Of a stretch of 64,000 bases of DNA, positions 35,566-47,049 are shown in pieces. The notes below the pieces were generated by a model. It saw only the letters and a program-made list of their open reading frames with translations, was not told the origin of the DNA and did no database searches. Every line of letters starts with the position of its first letter. Position 1 is the stretch's first letter. Where the stretch lies: positions 35,539,340-35,603,339 of the forward strand of contig NC_059077.1 in the NCBI RefSeq assembly GCF_020497125.1. Reading direction: 5' to 3'. The stretch comes from Mauremys mutica. Lineage: Eukaryota; Chordata; Testudines; Geoemydidae. Both the position numbers and the translations under genes were made by a program.

Positions 35566-35630
35566 CAAATTGTATCTGCAGTCCTTAAGGAGCTGGTAGA
35601 TCGGGATCTTGGCTTCATAACAATGCTCAT
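35566..35630 (-). CDS. PDE4D: PDE4D alternative first coding exon (PDE4D9-type N-terminus), partial
   Basis: PDE4D hydrolyses cAMP; its isoforms share UCR1, UCR2 and the catalytic domain and differ in short N-terminal exons that direct localisation and partner binding. This exon reads MSIVMKPRSRSTSSLRTAD then T-I, with the first two bases (TG) of a split codon before a GTAATG donor. Mammalian PDE4D9, as I remember it, starts MSIIMKPRSRSTSSLRTAEAVC and then enters UCR1. The split TG plus T from the next exon would give the same Cys, so length, phase and sequence all agree. The ATG at 35630 is the first in-frame ATG: the frame is open upstream to about 35825 without another ATG, and position -3 is A. 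A second in-frame ATG lies at 35618. Differences from mammals are conservative (I to V, E to D) apart from the last two residues. Isoform naming could differ, but I am confident of the gene. Confidence 0.9.
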
Positions 35631-36350
35631 TTTGAAAAATTCCTCAAGTATTTTTAGCAGTGAAACTTCAGTTGCCCTTATAAAGCTCACACTCCACGTA
35701 TTCCATGTCAAAGTGGGATTTGTGTAAAAAAAACCAAAAAAAAAAACCCTCTGAAATCCTCCTCCCGTAATAATCCAGGCTCCAAAGGAGGAGTTGCAAT
35801 TCACAGGAACTCTTTCCTTTTTCACACTGAATTTACTCCAGCACTAGCCTGTTCAGAAGTGACAGTGCTTGTCTCTTCTGTCTCCTATTGCCTAGGGAGG
35901 AACAGTATTTTGAATCTATTCTCCATCTAGGTCACATGGGAACCAAGGCAGCTGAAAGAGACTCTTGAGCTCTTTCTCACAGTCCTATAACAACAGGTTT
36001 AAAGGTCAATCACATTCAAAAATTAGTGATCCTAAAAGGAAAAAATGAATGTAAGATATTGTCACACCAGTGAGTTTCCAGGGAAGTTCCTGTTTCAGAA
36101 GTGCTAGATGAGTTCATCCTAATGGAGTAAAGCAAAAGGAACAAAGCTTTCTGCACCTCAGGTTCACCAGAAGGCTTATCAGTGAATATAATTCTTCCCC
36201 TCCCCTTCCCCTATATCCTCTGCCTCTCCCAGATTTATGAATGAGAAGCATTATTAACCTCACAAAGCAGAACATATTCTTTGAGGGACAAGTGTGTGAA
36301 AACAATGCAGGGAAATTAAAAATAAAATTCCTCATTGATTGTTAAAGTTT
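35631..36350 (-). promoter_or_regulatory. Probable 5' leader and promoter region of the PDE4D9-type transcript
   Basis: This lies directly upstream of the isoform start codon on the minus strand and has no recognised transposon. It holds two long A runs on the plus strand at 35726-35745 and a CT-rich block at 36196-36230. No TATA box or full cAMP response element was seen. Promoter identity is inferred only from position. Confidence 0.35.
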
Positions 36351-37868
36351 CTCTCTCTCTCACACATGCACATACACACTGCTATAAATCACTGAAGTAC
36401 AAAAATGCCTTATATCAAGTGCCATATTATAAAGTCCTTTTTACTATAATGCAGAGGGTGCTTGCCCTGCTACAGTAGACTAACAGCATCTCCATTACAA
36501 ACAGCTAAGCTTTTTATTTTTAATTTCTGGCCAAAAGCTTAGCATAAAAGCTTCCAGCCCAAGAGGGAATTCCTTTTTGGTAATCTTAATTTAAATTGGT
36601 TTGGCAGTTACACAGTTAGTGGAAGCAAAAAAAGTACATTTTGTCTGCTTACAGTTTTAAAACATTTTTCTTTATTTAAAAAAGAACAGAATTGTGTTTG
36701 TGTGATTTAAATAAAGTTTTGCAAGCGTACTGTAAACCGATCAGCAGTGGAATTTCTTTTTAAATTGAAAGAGCCAAGTTATTACTCAACAAGTGGTTAC
36801 ATGCATTGTAACAATTCCTTTGAACAATGTTTTCAAGGACAGAGAGCATACTATTTTGATGATAGAACAGCTGTGTGAATAACTGAGAATAAACAAGTTT
36901 ATTAGTAAACTTTCGTGAAATTTGAATATATTCAGGAATGACCCACCTACTTCTATAAGCCACATGGATGGTGGAAACAATGTGCTACATAGTTTATTCA
37001 AAATATGTAATAAAATTCATCAGGTGAAATATTCAAATGTCGCTCGAAGACAGTATGTGATGTTCTGTTGATATCAATGAATCTTTGCATATTACCATTG
37101 TCACAGATTCATAATGTGCATTGTCGAGTACAGAGCATTGTCAGGAAAGTTCCTGATTGCCCAGCAGGCTTGCACTAGTTATCTGCATATAAATTGTTCC
37201 CTAACAGCAGAAAGAATTTTAATGAGAGTTCATGCCAAGCATTCTGTTCTTCATGCTTTCAGCGCTCTATCTTTCAAATCACACTTACTGGCAGATATAG
37301 GAGCTAAAAGAGTCCATGGAATCATGTAAGATAGTTCCAAAGAGCAGAGGACCAGCAAAGATTTTGCTGATAACTGTAGCTTAAAATGAGAAGGGTCCTG
37401 CATCCACAGACCTTTAATAATAGCTGGATCTGCCACTGCACACACCACACTTCTTTGATAGTATATCTACATGTGCCAGGGCTTGCTGAACCTTGCTCCA
37501 GCTTGAATGAAAGTGGGATGGATTCAAATAAAGACAGAATGGGTGTGAAATGGGAATGCTGGACTGTTATGGAACATCTAGACGTTTTTAGTTTTTATAT
37601 TTTACTTAACCTGGTTATGTACCTTATTATTAAACTGAAGTGCCAACACCCTCCCACACCCCACTTAAATAACAACACAAATCAGTCAGAAACTTACAAA
37701 GATTATCAAAACATGCATTAGCAGGGCTTTGGACTAAATGGCCTCAAAGTACCATACCCGAATGACATTCAAGCAATAAAAATATCACCGTGTCAGACAA
37801 CAGAGATCTCAGGATGGTTAGATCTCAAAGTAATATCAATGAAAATGCTGCCTCTGCCTATATAAGGT

Positions 37869-38293
37869 TGTGACGAACTGGGCCTGTTCTTACTGTGCTC
37901 TGTGAATGCTGAGTGGGGGGGTGTTGGTCTGGGAGGACGATCTGCACTGGGGGATGGGAGACTGGCTGGAGAGAAAATACCTAAGCATGTAAGGTGCCCG
38001 AGAAGCTGAACAAAGGCTGGAGAGTGTGAGGTTTTTTTTTCCAGGAGCTGACTGGGGAATGGAGGGAAGCACAGCCAGGGCTCTGACCCCTTCCCCCAAG
38101 GGGGCTGTGATGCTCCTGGGACCCCAAGATGGACCTAACTGGGGAAGATCCTGTTGTCTGCGCCTGCAAAACCTGTTTTGGACTGTGTTCCTGTCATCCA
38201 AATAAATCTTCTGCTTTACTGGCTGGCTGAGAGTCATGGTGAATCGCAGGAAGCCAGGGGTAAAGGGCCCTGACTCCCCCGCACTCCGTGACA
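37869..38293 (+). mobile_element. Solo LTR, 425 bp
   Basis: Starts TGTGACGAACTGGG and ends CTCCGTGACA. Flanks AAGGT (37864-37868) and GAGGT (38294-38298) match at 4 of 5. AATAAA at about 38210 gives plus orientation. No internal retroelement genes adjoin it. Confidence 0.82.
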
Positions 38294-39917
38294 GAGGTAC
38301 CTCCAGTTCAACTGGGTATTTAACAGGCACCCACAGGCAGAACACTGTAGTGCAACTGCATCCCAGCGAGTCAAATGATCAAGACCATGCCTCAGGCACC
38401 ATTCTGGTCCAGCAGGGATCTGGGACTCCAGTAACAAAGGAAGTATGGTGGGAGGAGTCTGAAGCCCTCCAAGGAATGCTGTTATCTCTATTGTATTCAG
38501 AGGTTGCCCAAGGACAAGTTAAAGAAAACGTGTGGAGGCTGAGGGAGGTGAAGTGCAGAGAGCAAAGCTAAACTATGGGAAGAACACAATTTTTTAGCTA
38601 GGGGTTTGGGAACCTTGCAAGCCTGGTGATCTTTTCTGGATGCAAGAGAAGAGCAGTGATTGCAAAGCAATATCTGGATCTTCTCAGTTCAGTGAGTGAA
38701 CAGAGATTTTTGCTTTTTATACTCCAGTTATTCTACAGACAGTATTTTCAAAAATGTATCAGAAAGACAAAGTATTCTAGGTTTTTGAGCACACATTTTA
38801 GACAGTTAGGCATAGCTTGGAAGAGACACCAGTTTCATATAAAGCCTGATCTTGTTTGCATTAATGTCAATGGGAGTTTTGATCACTGACTTGAATAAGA
38901 GCAGGGGCAGGCCCTTATGCTGCACTGTGGTGACAAACATGACAGCCTACAGACAGCACAATCATTGCAGCAACATTAAACAAACATATTTTAATGTACC
39001 ACCAAGTAATCACTCATTCATCACCAAGTGAAATGAATGGGACTTTTCATGGATATGAAAGATTGCATTAGCAGATCCCATTGCAGGATCACAGTTTTTT
39101 CCCCCATTTTGTTATTTAAAATTATGGCCTGTTGCTATATTAAGCCTAATGTGCCAGCACTTGTCTTTAGGTGTATTTTAAGTAATTTAAGAAATGAAGA
39201 GTGAATGCAAATAGGTTTAGAATTTTATATTGTTATTTATGAGTGGATGTAATATGCTTTACAGATTCATGTTTAACATGTGCGCAGACAGCCAATTAAT
39301 TCCTTAGAACAAACGTAACAGTCATATGCAGTAGGTGATTTGTGCATGCAGTATTTTAAACTGGTAAAATTCAGTTTGTGTGTTTTTGCATGTAGTAACA
39401 AGAAAAGCAACAATAGCATGTTTTGACTGTATATTCAAACTCCATCAGTACTGAAAGATATGGATGTGATTTCAAACAATAATAAAAAAGATGTGCAAGA
39501 AGCAACCCAGAGTACTTTCCGTTCAATAATACATCTTCAAAGTAGTATGTAATTGTATGAAAATTCATATGTTCTATGTAATTTTCATGACAAAACTGAA
39601 AAAATAATGTAAAGAATGAACAGTATGGCCAAGGTGATGAGGACTGGAAACCAGTTCTATTCCATACTCTGCCACTAATTTGCATTGTGACCGTGGGCAA
39701 TTCACTTCTCTGAACCTTAGTTTCCTCATTTGTAAAGTGGGGATAATGCTCCCTACCCTCATTTGCAAATCAGTTTAACATGTATTGATGAAAAGGATTA
39801 TATAAGCAGTAAGCACATTATTATTACATAGTATTTGCTGAAGTAAATGCTCAATCTTCCTTTTCAAAGATGAACGGAAAGTCATTTTTACTGACAAGAT
39901 TTGAGTTCTAGGTTGTA
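38294..39917. other. Intronic sequence with MIR and palindrome remnants
   Basis: 38838-38920 holds a copy of the dispersed palindrome (ttaatgtcaatgggagtttt). 39630-39765 is a MIR core. The rest is unassigned. Confidence 0.5.
39630..39765 (+). repeat. MIR (CORE-SINE) fragment
   Basis: Contains actctgccactaatttgcattgtgaccgtgggcaa and tcctcatttgtaaagtggggataat, the MIR core sequence. Confidence 0.75.
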
Positions 39918-40696
39918 CACCTCTACCCCGATATAACGCAGTCCTCGGGAGACAAAAAAATCTTACCACATTATAGGTGAGACCGCGTTATATCAAACTT
40001 GCTTTCCTCCCCCGCCCTGTTCCTTGTTCCCTGACTGCTCCCTCCAGAGACCCCTGTCCCTAATCACCCCCAGGACCCCACCCCTTACCCAATCCCATCC
40101 CCTGACTGCTCCAACTCCTATCCACCCCCACGCCCCACCCGACAGACACTCACCGGCAGCGGCGGGAAGCGGAGCAGCCTGGCCCCAGTCCGCTCCACTC
40201 TGCCAGCTCCAAGCCGCGGCACTTCGCTTCCCACCGTCAGTGACTGCAGGGAGGTTGGGGAAAGGACGCCCCCCGTATTCACCTGCTGTGGGAAGCAGAG
40301 CTGGTGGAGTGGAGCCGGGCTGGGGCTGGGCTGCTCCGCTTCCGCCGCTCCTGGTGAGTGCAGGGGGATTCCTTCCCCCAAACACTTTCCTCTGAGTGAC
40401 ACGGCTGGGACCGGGGCAAGGGAAGCAGGGCGGGCTGCTCCCAGCCCCCTGCTAATCCCCCGGGCCACACTGGGACTTCAGGGCCCCAAAAATGCCCTCC
40501 CACAGCTCCTGCCCCCCAGACCGTGGGGGAGGGAGCCCCTGACTGCCCCTGAGACCCTCTGCCCCTTATCGAACCCCGGGGCCCCGGCCTGGCCCGGCAC
40601 CCTTAACATGCTGCTCAGAGCAGCATGTCAGAGTTTTACCGCGTTGTATGCGAACCCGTGTTATATCGGGTTGCGTTATATCGGGGTAGAGGAGTG
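39918..40696. mobile_element. TA-flanked DNA transposon with GC-rich core
   Basis: CACCTCTACCCCGATATAACGC at the left and GCGTTATATCGGGGTAGAGGAGTG at the right are inverted copies, with TA at 39916-39917 and 40697-40698. A TA target fits Tc1/mariner or pogo-like elements. Inner copies of accgcgttatatc occur near both ends. The core from about 39998 to 40615 is very GC-rich and has no supported gene. Confidence 0.8.
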
Positions 40697-40698
40697 TA

Positions 40699-42163
40699 CT
40701 ATTCCTGCAGTAGCTGATGTCACTAATATTTACTGAAAAAAATGCAGGAATCTGCCACAAACTTGTTTTACTTTAGGGGAGTCTTAGGGATGTTGTCAAC
40801 TCTATCAGGAGAAATATAGAATCTTGGCAGGTAAGTCAGATCTTGGCAGGTAAGTAAAGGATGAATGGACTCTTTGATAATTTGTTTTAAATGTATTTGT
40901 TTGTAAATGCTAGGCCTATATGCCTATTCTACTACTGGAGAGGGATTCTTAATTTGTTTTACTTATTTATTTTGAAAAGTATTTCACTACACCTTTAAGA
41001 AAATATTATTGATCATTCTCCAAAGACACTTATGCAATTTCCCCCTTCTGCTAGGTCTCTGAGATGCTATTCATGAAACTGGATCCGTACAGGCAGATCC
41101 CTGTGTCCCCACAGAGTCCCCCTTCAATGAATGGAGCTTTGTTTGCCTGGATGTCTGGGTCCCTCAGGGTAGATCCAGTTGCAGAATCTGGGTTTTGGTT
41201 GAATCAAACTCTTAAATCTGTGCTCAGATAACACTGACTGAACTAAGTGGAAATTTGGCCTGAGGAAGGTCAGAGAGCCAAATTTTGACCTCTGTATACA
41301 GGCAAAATAAATGGGCTGTGTACTCAGTGAAAGTCAGGGAGTAAGGACTGTACTCCTCCTCCTGTACAGTGGCTCCATATAGTTTCATTCCTTCCCTGCT
41401 CCTAACTCCATCCTATGCAGTAGTAGTGACTGAATCAGCAAAGATCAGTGTTCTTCATTATCTGGAGGAGCTGCGTCCCCATTGCAAAGTGCTTCTATGG
41501 TTGGGAGTCCGCTGTGTGGTGTAAACACAATGATTCTGCTACTTTTGAGGACTTTTACAGGCCACAGGATTTAGGCCTGAGTGAAGGCTGTGACTTTAGT
41601 CTTTACATTCACCATTCACATTAAAGTCACCTAGTTTATTATTTACCTTAGAATGCTTAGGAATATTTATCTATGAATATTTTTATACTGTGCTATTGTT
41701 AAATCCCGACTCCTGTTGAATTTTCTTTGTAATTGTATTTGAATATGTCTGTATGGATAAGTTAAAACTTTGGGAAAATAAAATTAAATAAAAAATAAAA
41801 ATGTAAAAAATCATCTGGAGCTTGAAAGGCACTTATTTACAGTACATGTAGCCTAGATGACTCTATAATAGATGTAAATAAACAAAGAAAAGCTTGTTGA
41901 TGGAATGAATTGCATTTCTGCTTTGGTTTTTGGATTAGCTTCCCTTCTGACACATACTTAAGAATTATGAGAAGTTACAGTTTTTGAATTTTTTTTTTAG
42001 TTATTTACTGGGCAAGAATCTCCTTTTCCAGCTCTGATAAAACAGCTCCAGTCAAAAAGTGATTTTCTTTTTGTTCAGGTAGAGAAAAATTGCAGCCCTG
42101 TCCCACCACCGTGCAATCTGAGGGTATTTTGTTGCCAATTGTTAAAGTGTAGTAGAGCACAGA
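40699..42163. other. Intronic sequence, nothing recognised
   Basis: An A-rich patch lies at 41776-41810. No gene or named repeat. Confidence 0.5.
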
Positions 42164-42332
42164 AGTCCCTATGGCACCTCTGTGTGAAAAAAAAATCACT
42201 TTATATGATTAGATTTACTGTGCATTCAATCTAATTCCCACATTACTAATTCTTATTTTTAAACCAAACATATATAACCCAGCTGGGTATCTGGAGCCTG
42301 TAAATTCAGAAATGCTGTAAAAAAAACTTCCC
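42164..42332 (+). repeat. Direct repeat flanking CR1, left copy
   Basis: From agtccctatggcacctctgtg to gaaatgctgtaaaaaaaactt. The right copy is 44709-44824. The copies match over about 110 bases with seven differences by eye, all transitions; the left has about 55 bases (around 42205-42258) that are absent on the right. Confidence 0.85.
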
Positions 42333-44708
42333 CAAGAAAGGGGGAAAAATCATAGGCAGGAGTTGTAGACCAAGCTGGATCTCAGAGAGGTGATTAAGAA
42401 AAAGCAGAAAGCCTACAAAGAGTGGAAGATGGAAGGGATTAGCAAGGAAATCTACCTTATTGAGGTCAGAACATGTAGGGATAAAGTGAGAAAGGCCAAA
42501 AGCCATGTAGAGTTGGACCTTGCAAAGGGAATTAAAACCAATAGTAAAGGGTTCTATAGCCATATAAATAAGAAGAAAACAAAGAAAGAAGAAGTGGGAC
42601 CGCTAAACACTGAGGATGGAATGGAGGTTAAGGATAATCTAGGCATGGTCCAATATCTAAAGCCTTTAATGAGGCTAATGAGGAGCGTAGGGATAATGGT
42701 AGGATGACAAATGGGAATGAGGATATGGAGGTAGATATTAACACATCTGAGGTAGAAGCCAAACTCAAATAGCTTAATGGGACAAAATTGGAGGTCCCAG
42801 ATAATCTTCAACCAAGAATATTAAAGGAACTGGCACATGAAATTGCAAGCCCATTAGCAAGAATTTTTAATGAATCAGTAAACTCAGGGGTTGTACCGTA
42901 CTACTGGAGAATTGCTAACATCAATCCTATTTTTAAGAAAGGGAAAAAAAGTGATCTGAGTAACTATAGGCCTGTTAGTTTGACATCTGTAGTATGTAAG
43001 GTCTTAGAAAATTTTTTGAAGGAGAAAGTAGTTAAGGACATTGAGGTCAATGGTAATTGGGACAAAATACAACATGGTTTTACAAAAGGTAGATCGTGCC
43101 AAACCAACCTGATCTCCTTCTTTGAGAAGGTAACAGATTTTTTGGACAAAGGAAACGCAGTTGATCTAATTTACCTCAATTTCAGTAAGGCATTTGATAT
43201 GGTTCCACATGGGGAATTATTAGCTAAATTGGGGAATTATTAGCTAAATTGGAAAAGATGGGGATCAATATGAAAACTGAAAGGTGGATAAGGAACTGGT
43301 GAAAGGGGAGACTACAATGGGTCGTACTGAAAGGTGAACTATCAGGCTGGAAGGAGGTTACTAGTGGAGTTCCTCAGGGATCAGTTTTGGGACCAATCTT
43401 ATTTAATTTTTTTATTACTGACCTTGGCACAAAAAGTGGGAATGTGCTAATAAAGTTTGCGGATGACACAAAGCTGGGAGGTATTGCTAACACAGAGAAG
43501 GACCGGGATATCATACAGGAAGATCTGGATGACCTTGTAAACTGGAGTACTAGTAATAAGATGAAATTTAATAGTGAAAAGTGCAAGGTCATGCATTTAG
43601 GGATTAATAACAAGAACTATTGTTATAAGCTGGGGAGGCATCAATTGGAAGTAACAGAAGAGCAGAAGGACCTCGCAGTATTGGTTGATCACAGGATGAC
43701 TATGAGCCGCCAATGTGGTATGGCTGTGAAAAAAACTAATGCGGTCTTGGGATGCATCAGGCGAGGTATTTCCAGTAGAGATAAGGAGATGTTAGTACCA
43801 TTATACAAGGCACTGGTGAGACCTCATCTGGAATACTGTGTGCAGTTCTGGTCTCCCATGTTACGAAGGATGAATTCAAACTGGAACAGGTTCACAGAAG
43901 GGCTACTAGGATGATCCGAGGAATGGAAAACCTGTCATATGAAAGGAGACTCAAAGAGCTTGGCTTGTTTAGCCTAACCAAAAGAAGGTTGAGGGGGGAT
44001 ATGATTGCTCTTTATAAATATATCAGAGGGATAAATATTAGGGAGGGAGAGGAATTATTTAAGCTTAGTACTAATATGGACACAAGAACAAATGGATATA
44101 AACTGGACACTAGGAAGTTTAGACTTGAAATTAGACAAAGGTTTCTAACCATTAGAGGAGTGAAGTTCTGGAACAGCCTTCCAAGGGGAGTAGTGGGGGC
44201 AAAAGACATATTTGGTTTCAAGACTAAGCTTGATAAGTTTATGGAGGGGATGGTATGATGGGATAGCCTAATTTTAGCAATTAATTTGGCAACTGAACTT
44301 TGATTATCAGCAGGTAAGTATGCCCAGTGGTCTGTGATGGGATGTTAGATGGGGTGGGATCTGAGTTACTACAGAGAATTCTTTCCTGGGTGCTGGCTGG
44401 TGAGTCTTGCCCACATGCTCAGGGTTTAACTGATCACCATATTTAGGGTGGGGAAGGAATTTTCCTCCAGGGCAGATTACCAGAGGCCCTGGAGGTTTTT
44501 CGCCTTCCTCTGCAGCATGGGCCACGGGTCACTTGCTGGAGGATTCTCTGCAGCTTGAGGTCTTCAAACCACGATTTGAGGACTTCAATAACTCAGACAT
44601 AGGTTAGGGGTTTGTTACTGGAGTGGGTGGGTGAGATTCTGTGGCCTGCATTGTGCAGGAGGTCAGACTAGATGATCATAATGGTCCCTTCTGACCTTAA
44701 AGTCTATG
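42333..44708 (+). mobile_element. CR1 LINE, longest copy, 5'-truncated
   Basis: About 2.4 kb from the linker before the reverse transcriptase to the complete 3' UTR (ending tctgaccttaaagtctatgag). It is flanked by a long direct repeat. There is no endonuclease domain, so it entered truncated or lost its 5' part. Confidence 0.93.
42390..44261 (+). pseudogene. CR1 reverse transcriptase remnant
   Basis: Segments in shifting frames read NYRPVSLTSVVCKVLENFLK, GFTKGRSCQTNL, YLNFSKAFDMVPHGELLAK, GSVLGPILFNFFITDL, KFADDTKLGG and the C-terminal RRLRGDMIALYKYIRG. The palm motif A Asp is Asn here (YLNF), while the FADD motif is intact. A 20-bp exact tandem duplication at 43211-43250 shifts the frame, and further breaks occur near 42707 and 43914. 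It encoded ORF2 of CR1, which copies its own RNA at the target site. It is dead. Confidence 0.9.
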
Positions 44709-44824
44709 AGTCCCTACGGTACTTCTGTGTGAAAAAAAAATCACTTTAGATTAAACCAAACATATATAATCCAACTGGGTATCTGGAGCCTGTAAATTCA
44801 GAAATGTTATAAAAAAAACTTTCC
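44709..44824 (+). repeat. Direct repeat flanking CR1, right copy
   Basis: Begins agtccctacggtacttctgtg immediately after the CR1 3' end and stops near ttataaaaaaaactttcc. See the left copy at 42164-42332. Confidence 0.85.
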
Positions 44825-46415
44825 TAGCTCAAAACACAGGAAAAGGAGTTAATCTTTAGATTTTCTAGTGAACTTCCTTTACTGCTTTGTCAGAGGATCA
44901 CTAGGTAAATCTGAAAAGGGGTATTCAGCATCTTTCACTAAAAAGCATTATGACTATGTACAGAAATACATATGATTTACCATTAGGATATGTTAAGGGA
45001 TTGATAGGTAATATTGTACACAGGTATCTGGACCTCTAGGTCTCAGAAAAGACAAGGAACTTCAAAAACAGCCAAAGCAGCAAAAATCTGACATAGGGAT
45101 TCACCAATAAACAGGCAGAAGTGGGAGTGCCATGGAGGAGATGGTTCAGCAATAGCAGGTGTTCCCTTCAGGTTTTACTTTTAAAGATAGTTCTAGTCTT
45201 AAAATATGTTAATTGCTCACAGATTCGTTGTACTTAGTTTATAATTAGAACCAGTGTAAAACATTCAGAGTGTGAATTATGACTAAGTGATATTTTGGCA
45301 CATACTAATTTTTTTATTATGAATGAAAACACACTTTTCATTAAACAGGACATACATTTTGCTATGGGGGAATTAAAAAAATGATTTGTCAGAATAATTC
45401 ATGATGTAGTCAAATGTGTTGTTTCATTGCAACCCTTCACAAAGCAGTATGTTGGAGGAGTGTGTAATTGGTATTATGCATACTACAGGTCAAATTCTGA
45501 TACTGCATGCTTTCACAGTTTCATCAATGAGATGAAGAGAGCAGAAAGCCAGCTTCCTGTGCACCGAGGAATTAATGCTGTGTGGTTGACAAGTCTGAAA
45601 ACATAACAGCAATATACTGAGCCAAAATCTTTCCTAAATTACACCCTGAGGCTCATAATGGAGGTTGCACCAGCATAACTAAGGAGAGTATTTAGCCCAG
45701 AGAGTATACGAGATTTTCAAGGTTGGCATGCTTAACTATGCACACATATTAGGGTGCTCCTAAATTAAGTATGCAGCTATGTGACATGCATAGACAGATC
45801 AAATATGTGAATGCAGACATATTCAGTTAGGTGTTGAACTGTCCATGGAATGCACACAACTATAGGCGATGAAAAATTTGTTTTTGTTATTATTAATTAT
45901 TATTATTACTACAAAAGACTTATAAAGTTTTATAAATTTTAACAGAATATTCTCTCTCAGCAAAGGTTACATTTTCAGTAAAACAAGTTACATTGTTACC
46001 TTCAGTATGTCAGCCACAATTGGGTTTTCCTGATAACCAGAATGGTGCAGTTTAAAAACCATGATGTTATGGAAAACTAAGCATATGACTCCACTATTCT
46101 AGGTTTTGGTTTATCTATCAGTATGGTTCAGCATATACTTCGGGAAAAAACCTTGTGTATGTGTCTATGTGCACACACACAAAATATGTTAGAGATTAGC
46201 CTCAAACATATACCTTAATGTATACAGCATATGAAAAGTGGGTGAGTAATTTCCTAACGGTTTAATTATAAATTTGTCACTATAAAAAGATATTAAGCAT
46301 TGGTTCCCATGCTTAATTATATAGGCGCTGATCCTGCAGTCCCATCTTGGGCAAATCACCCACTTAATTCAACCAAAGTTTTATCTGAATAAGGATTGCA
46401 GGGTCAGGCCCATTT
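44825..46415. other. Intronic sequence with palindromic repeat remnant
   Basis: 46322-46410 has gatcctgcagtcccatcttgggcaaa facing ttttatctgaataaggattgcagggtcaggcc, an inverted pair of the dispersed palindrome. The remainder is unrecognised. Confidence 0.5.
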
Positions 46416-46688
46416 GGGTATGTCTACACTGCAATTAAACACTCGTATCTGATCAGTGTCAGCTGATGTGGGCACTAACGACCGATTTAATTGCGGTGTA
46501 GATGTTCATACTCGAGCTGGAGCCTGGGCTCTGGGACCCTCTCCCATTATTGGGTCCCAGAGCCCAGACTCCAGCCCAAGCCTGAATGGTTACACCGCAA
46601 TTAAGCAACCGCATAGCCCAAGGCCTGCAAGCCCAAATTAGCTCACATAGGTCAGCCATAGGTGTTTAACTGCAGTGTAGACATATGC
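46416..46688. mobile_element. Harbinger-type hairpin MITE
   Basis: Starts GGGTATGTCTACACTGCAATTAAAC and ends GTTTAACTGCAGTGTAGACATATGC. Almost the whole 273 bp folds on itself; the centre is tctgggaccctctcccattattgggtcccaga. A matching 3-bp duplication was not seen. Confidence 0.85.
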
Positions 46689-47049
46689 ATAGACCATAAC
46701 TGCATGGAATGCTTCCAGCAATTCAGTATACAGAGGTCTGAAATAGCTAAACATATGTTAAGCCCTACCTGGGTCGAACATGTGACCCTGAGACACTAAA
46801 GTAGGAATGAACAATGTTTTTTGTTAAAAAAAAATGAAACTAAACTTTATTTGTTTGAATAGTTTTGTAAATCTGTCACATGGATAACTATTATTATATT
46901 CTCTGTTATGTACACTGATGCCAGTGTTCACCTTTTTATAAAGAAGCAACCATTTTTTCAAGGCCTACTTTATTTAATTCTTAATTGTTATTTAATGGTA
47001 GTTCTTGAAATCTGTTTTTAAATTACTTGAAAAAAGTTCAGGAGATTGA
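46689..47049. other. Intronic sequence, nothing recognised
   Basis: AT-rich, no repeat or gene identified. Confidence 0.5.

Larger units (their letters stand above)
34009..37868. other. Repeat-poor island around the PDE4D exon
   Basis: Apart from the exon and one remnant of an old palindromic repeat at 34295-34382, I recognise no CR1, hAT, Harbinger or LTR sequence here, although both sides are packed with them. The stretch is AT-rich with a small CT repeat near 36350-36362. A selective reason such as regulatory constraint is possible but not shown. Confidence 0.5.

Noticed and set aside
35631..35825. In-frame extension upstream of the PDE4D start
   Set aside because: The frame is open but contains no ATG, has a poly-Phe-like stretch from an A-run, and no known isoform has it. 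Treated as leader.
37890..38345. 151-codon minus-strand frame
   Set aside because: Lies antisense to a solo LTR and extends past its end. No similarity to a protein.
40024..40503. Long overlapping frames on both strands
   Set aside because: GC-rich core of the TA-flanked transposon, no domain and open on both strands at once.
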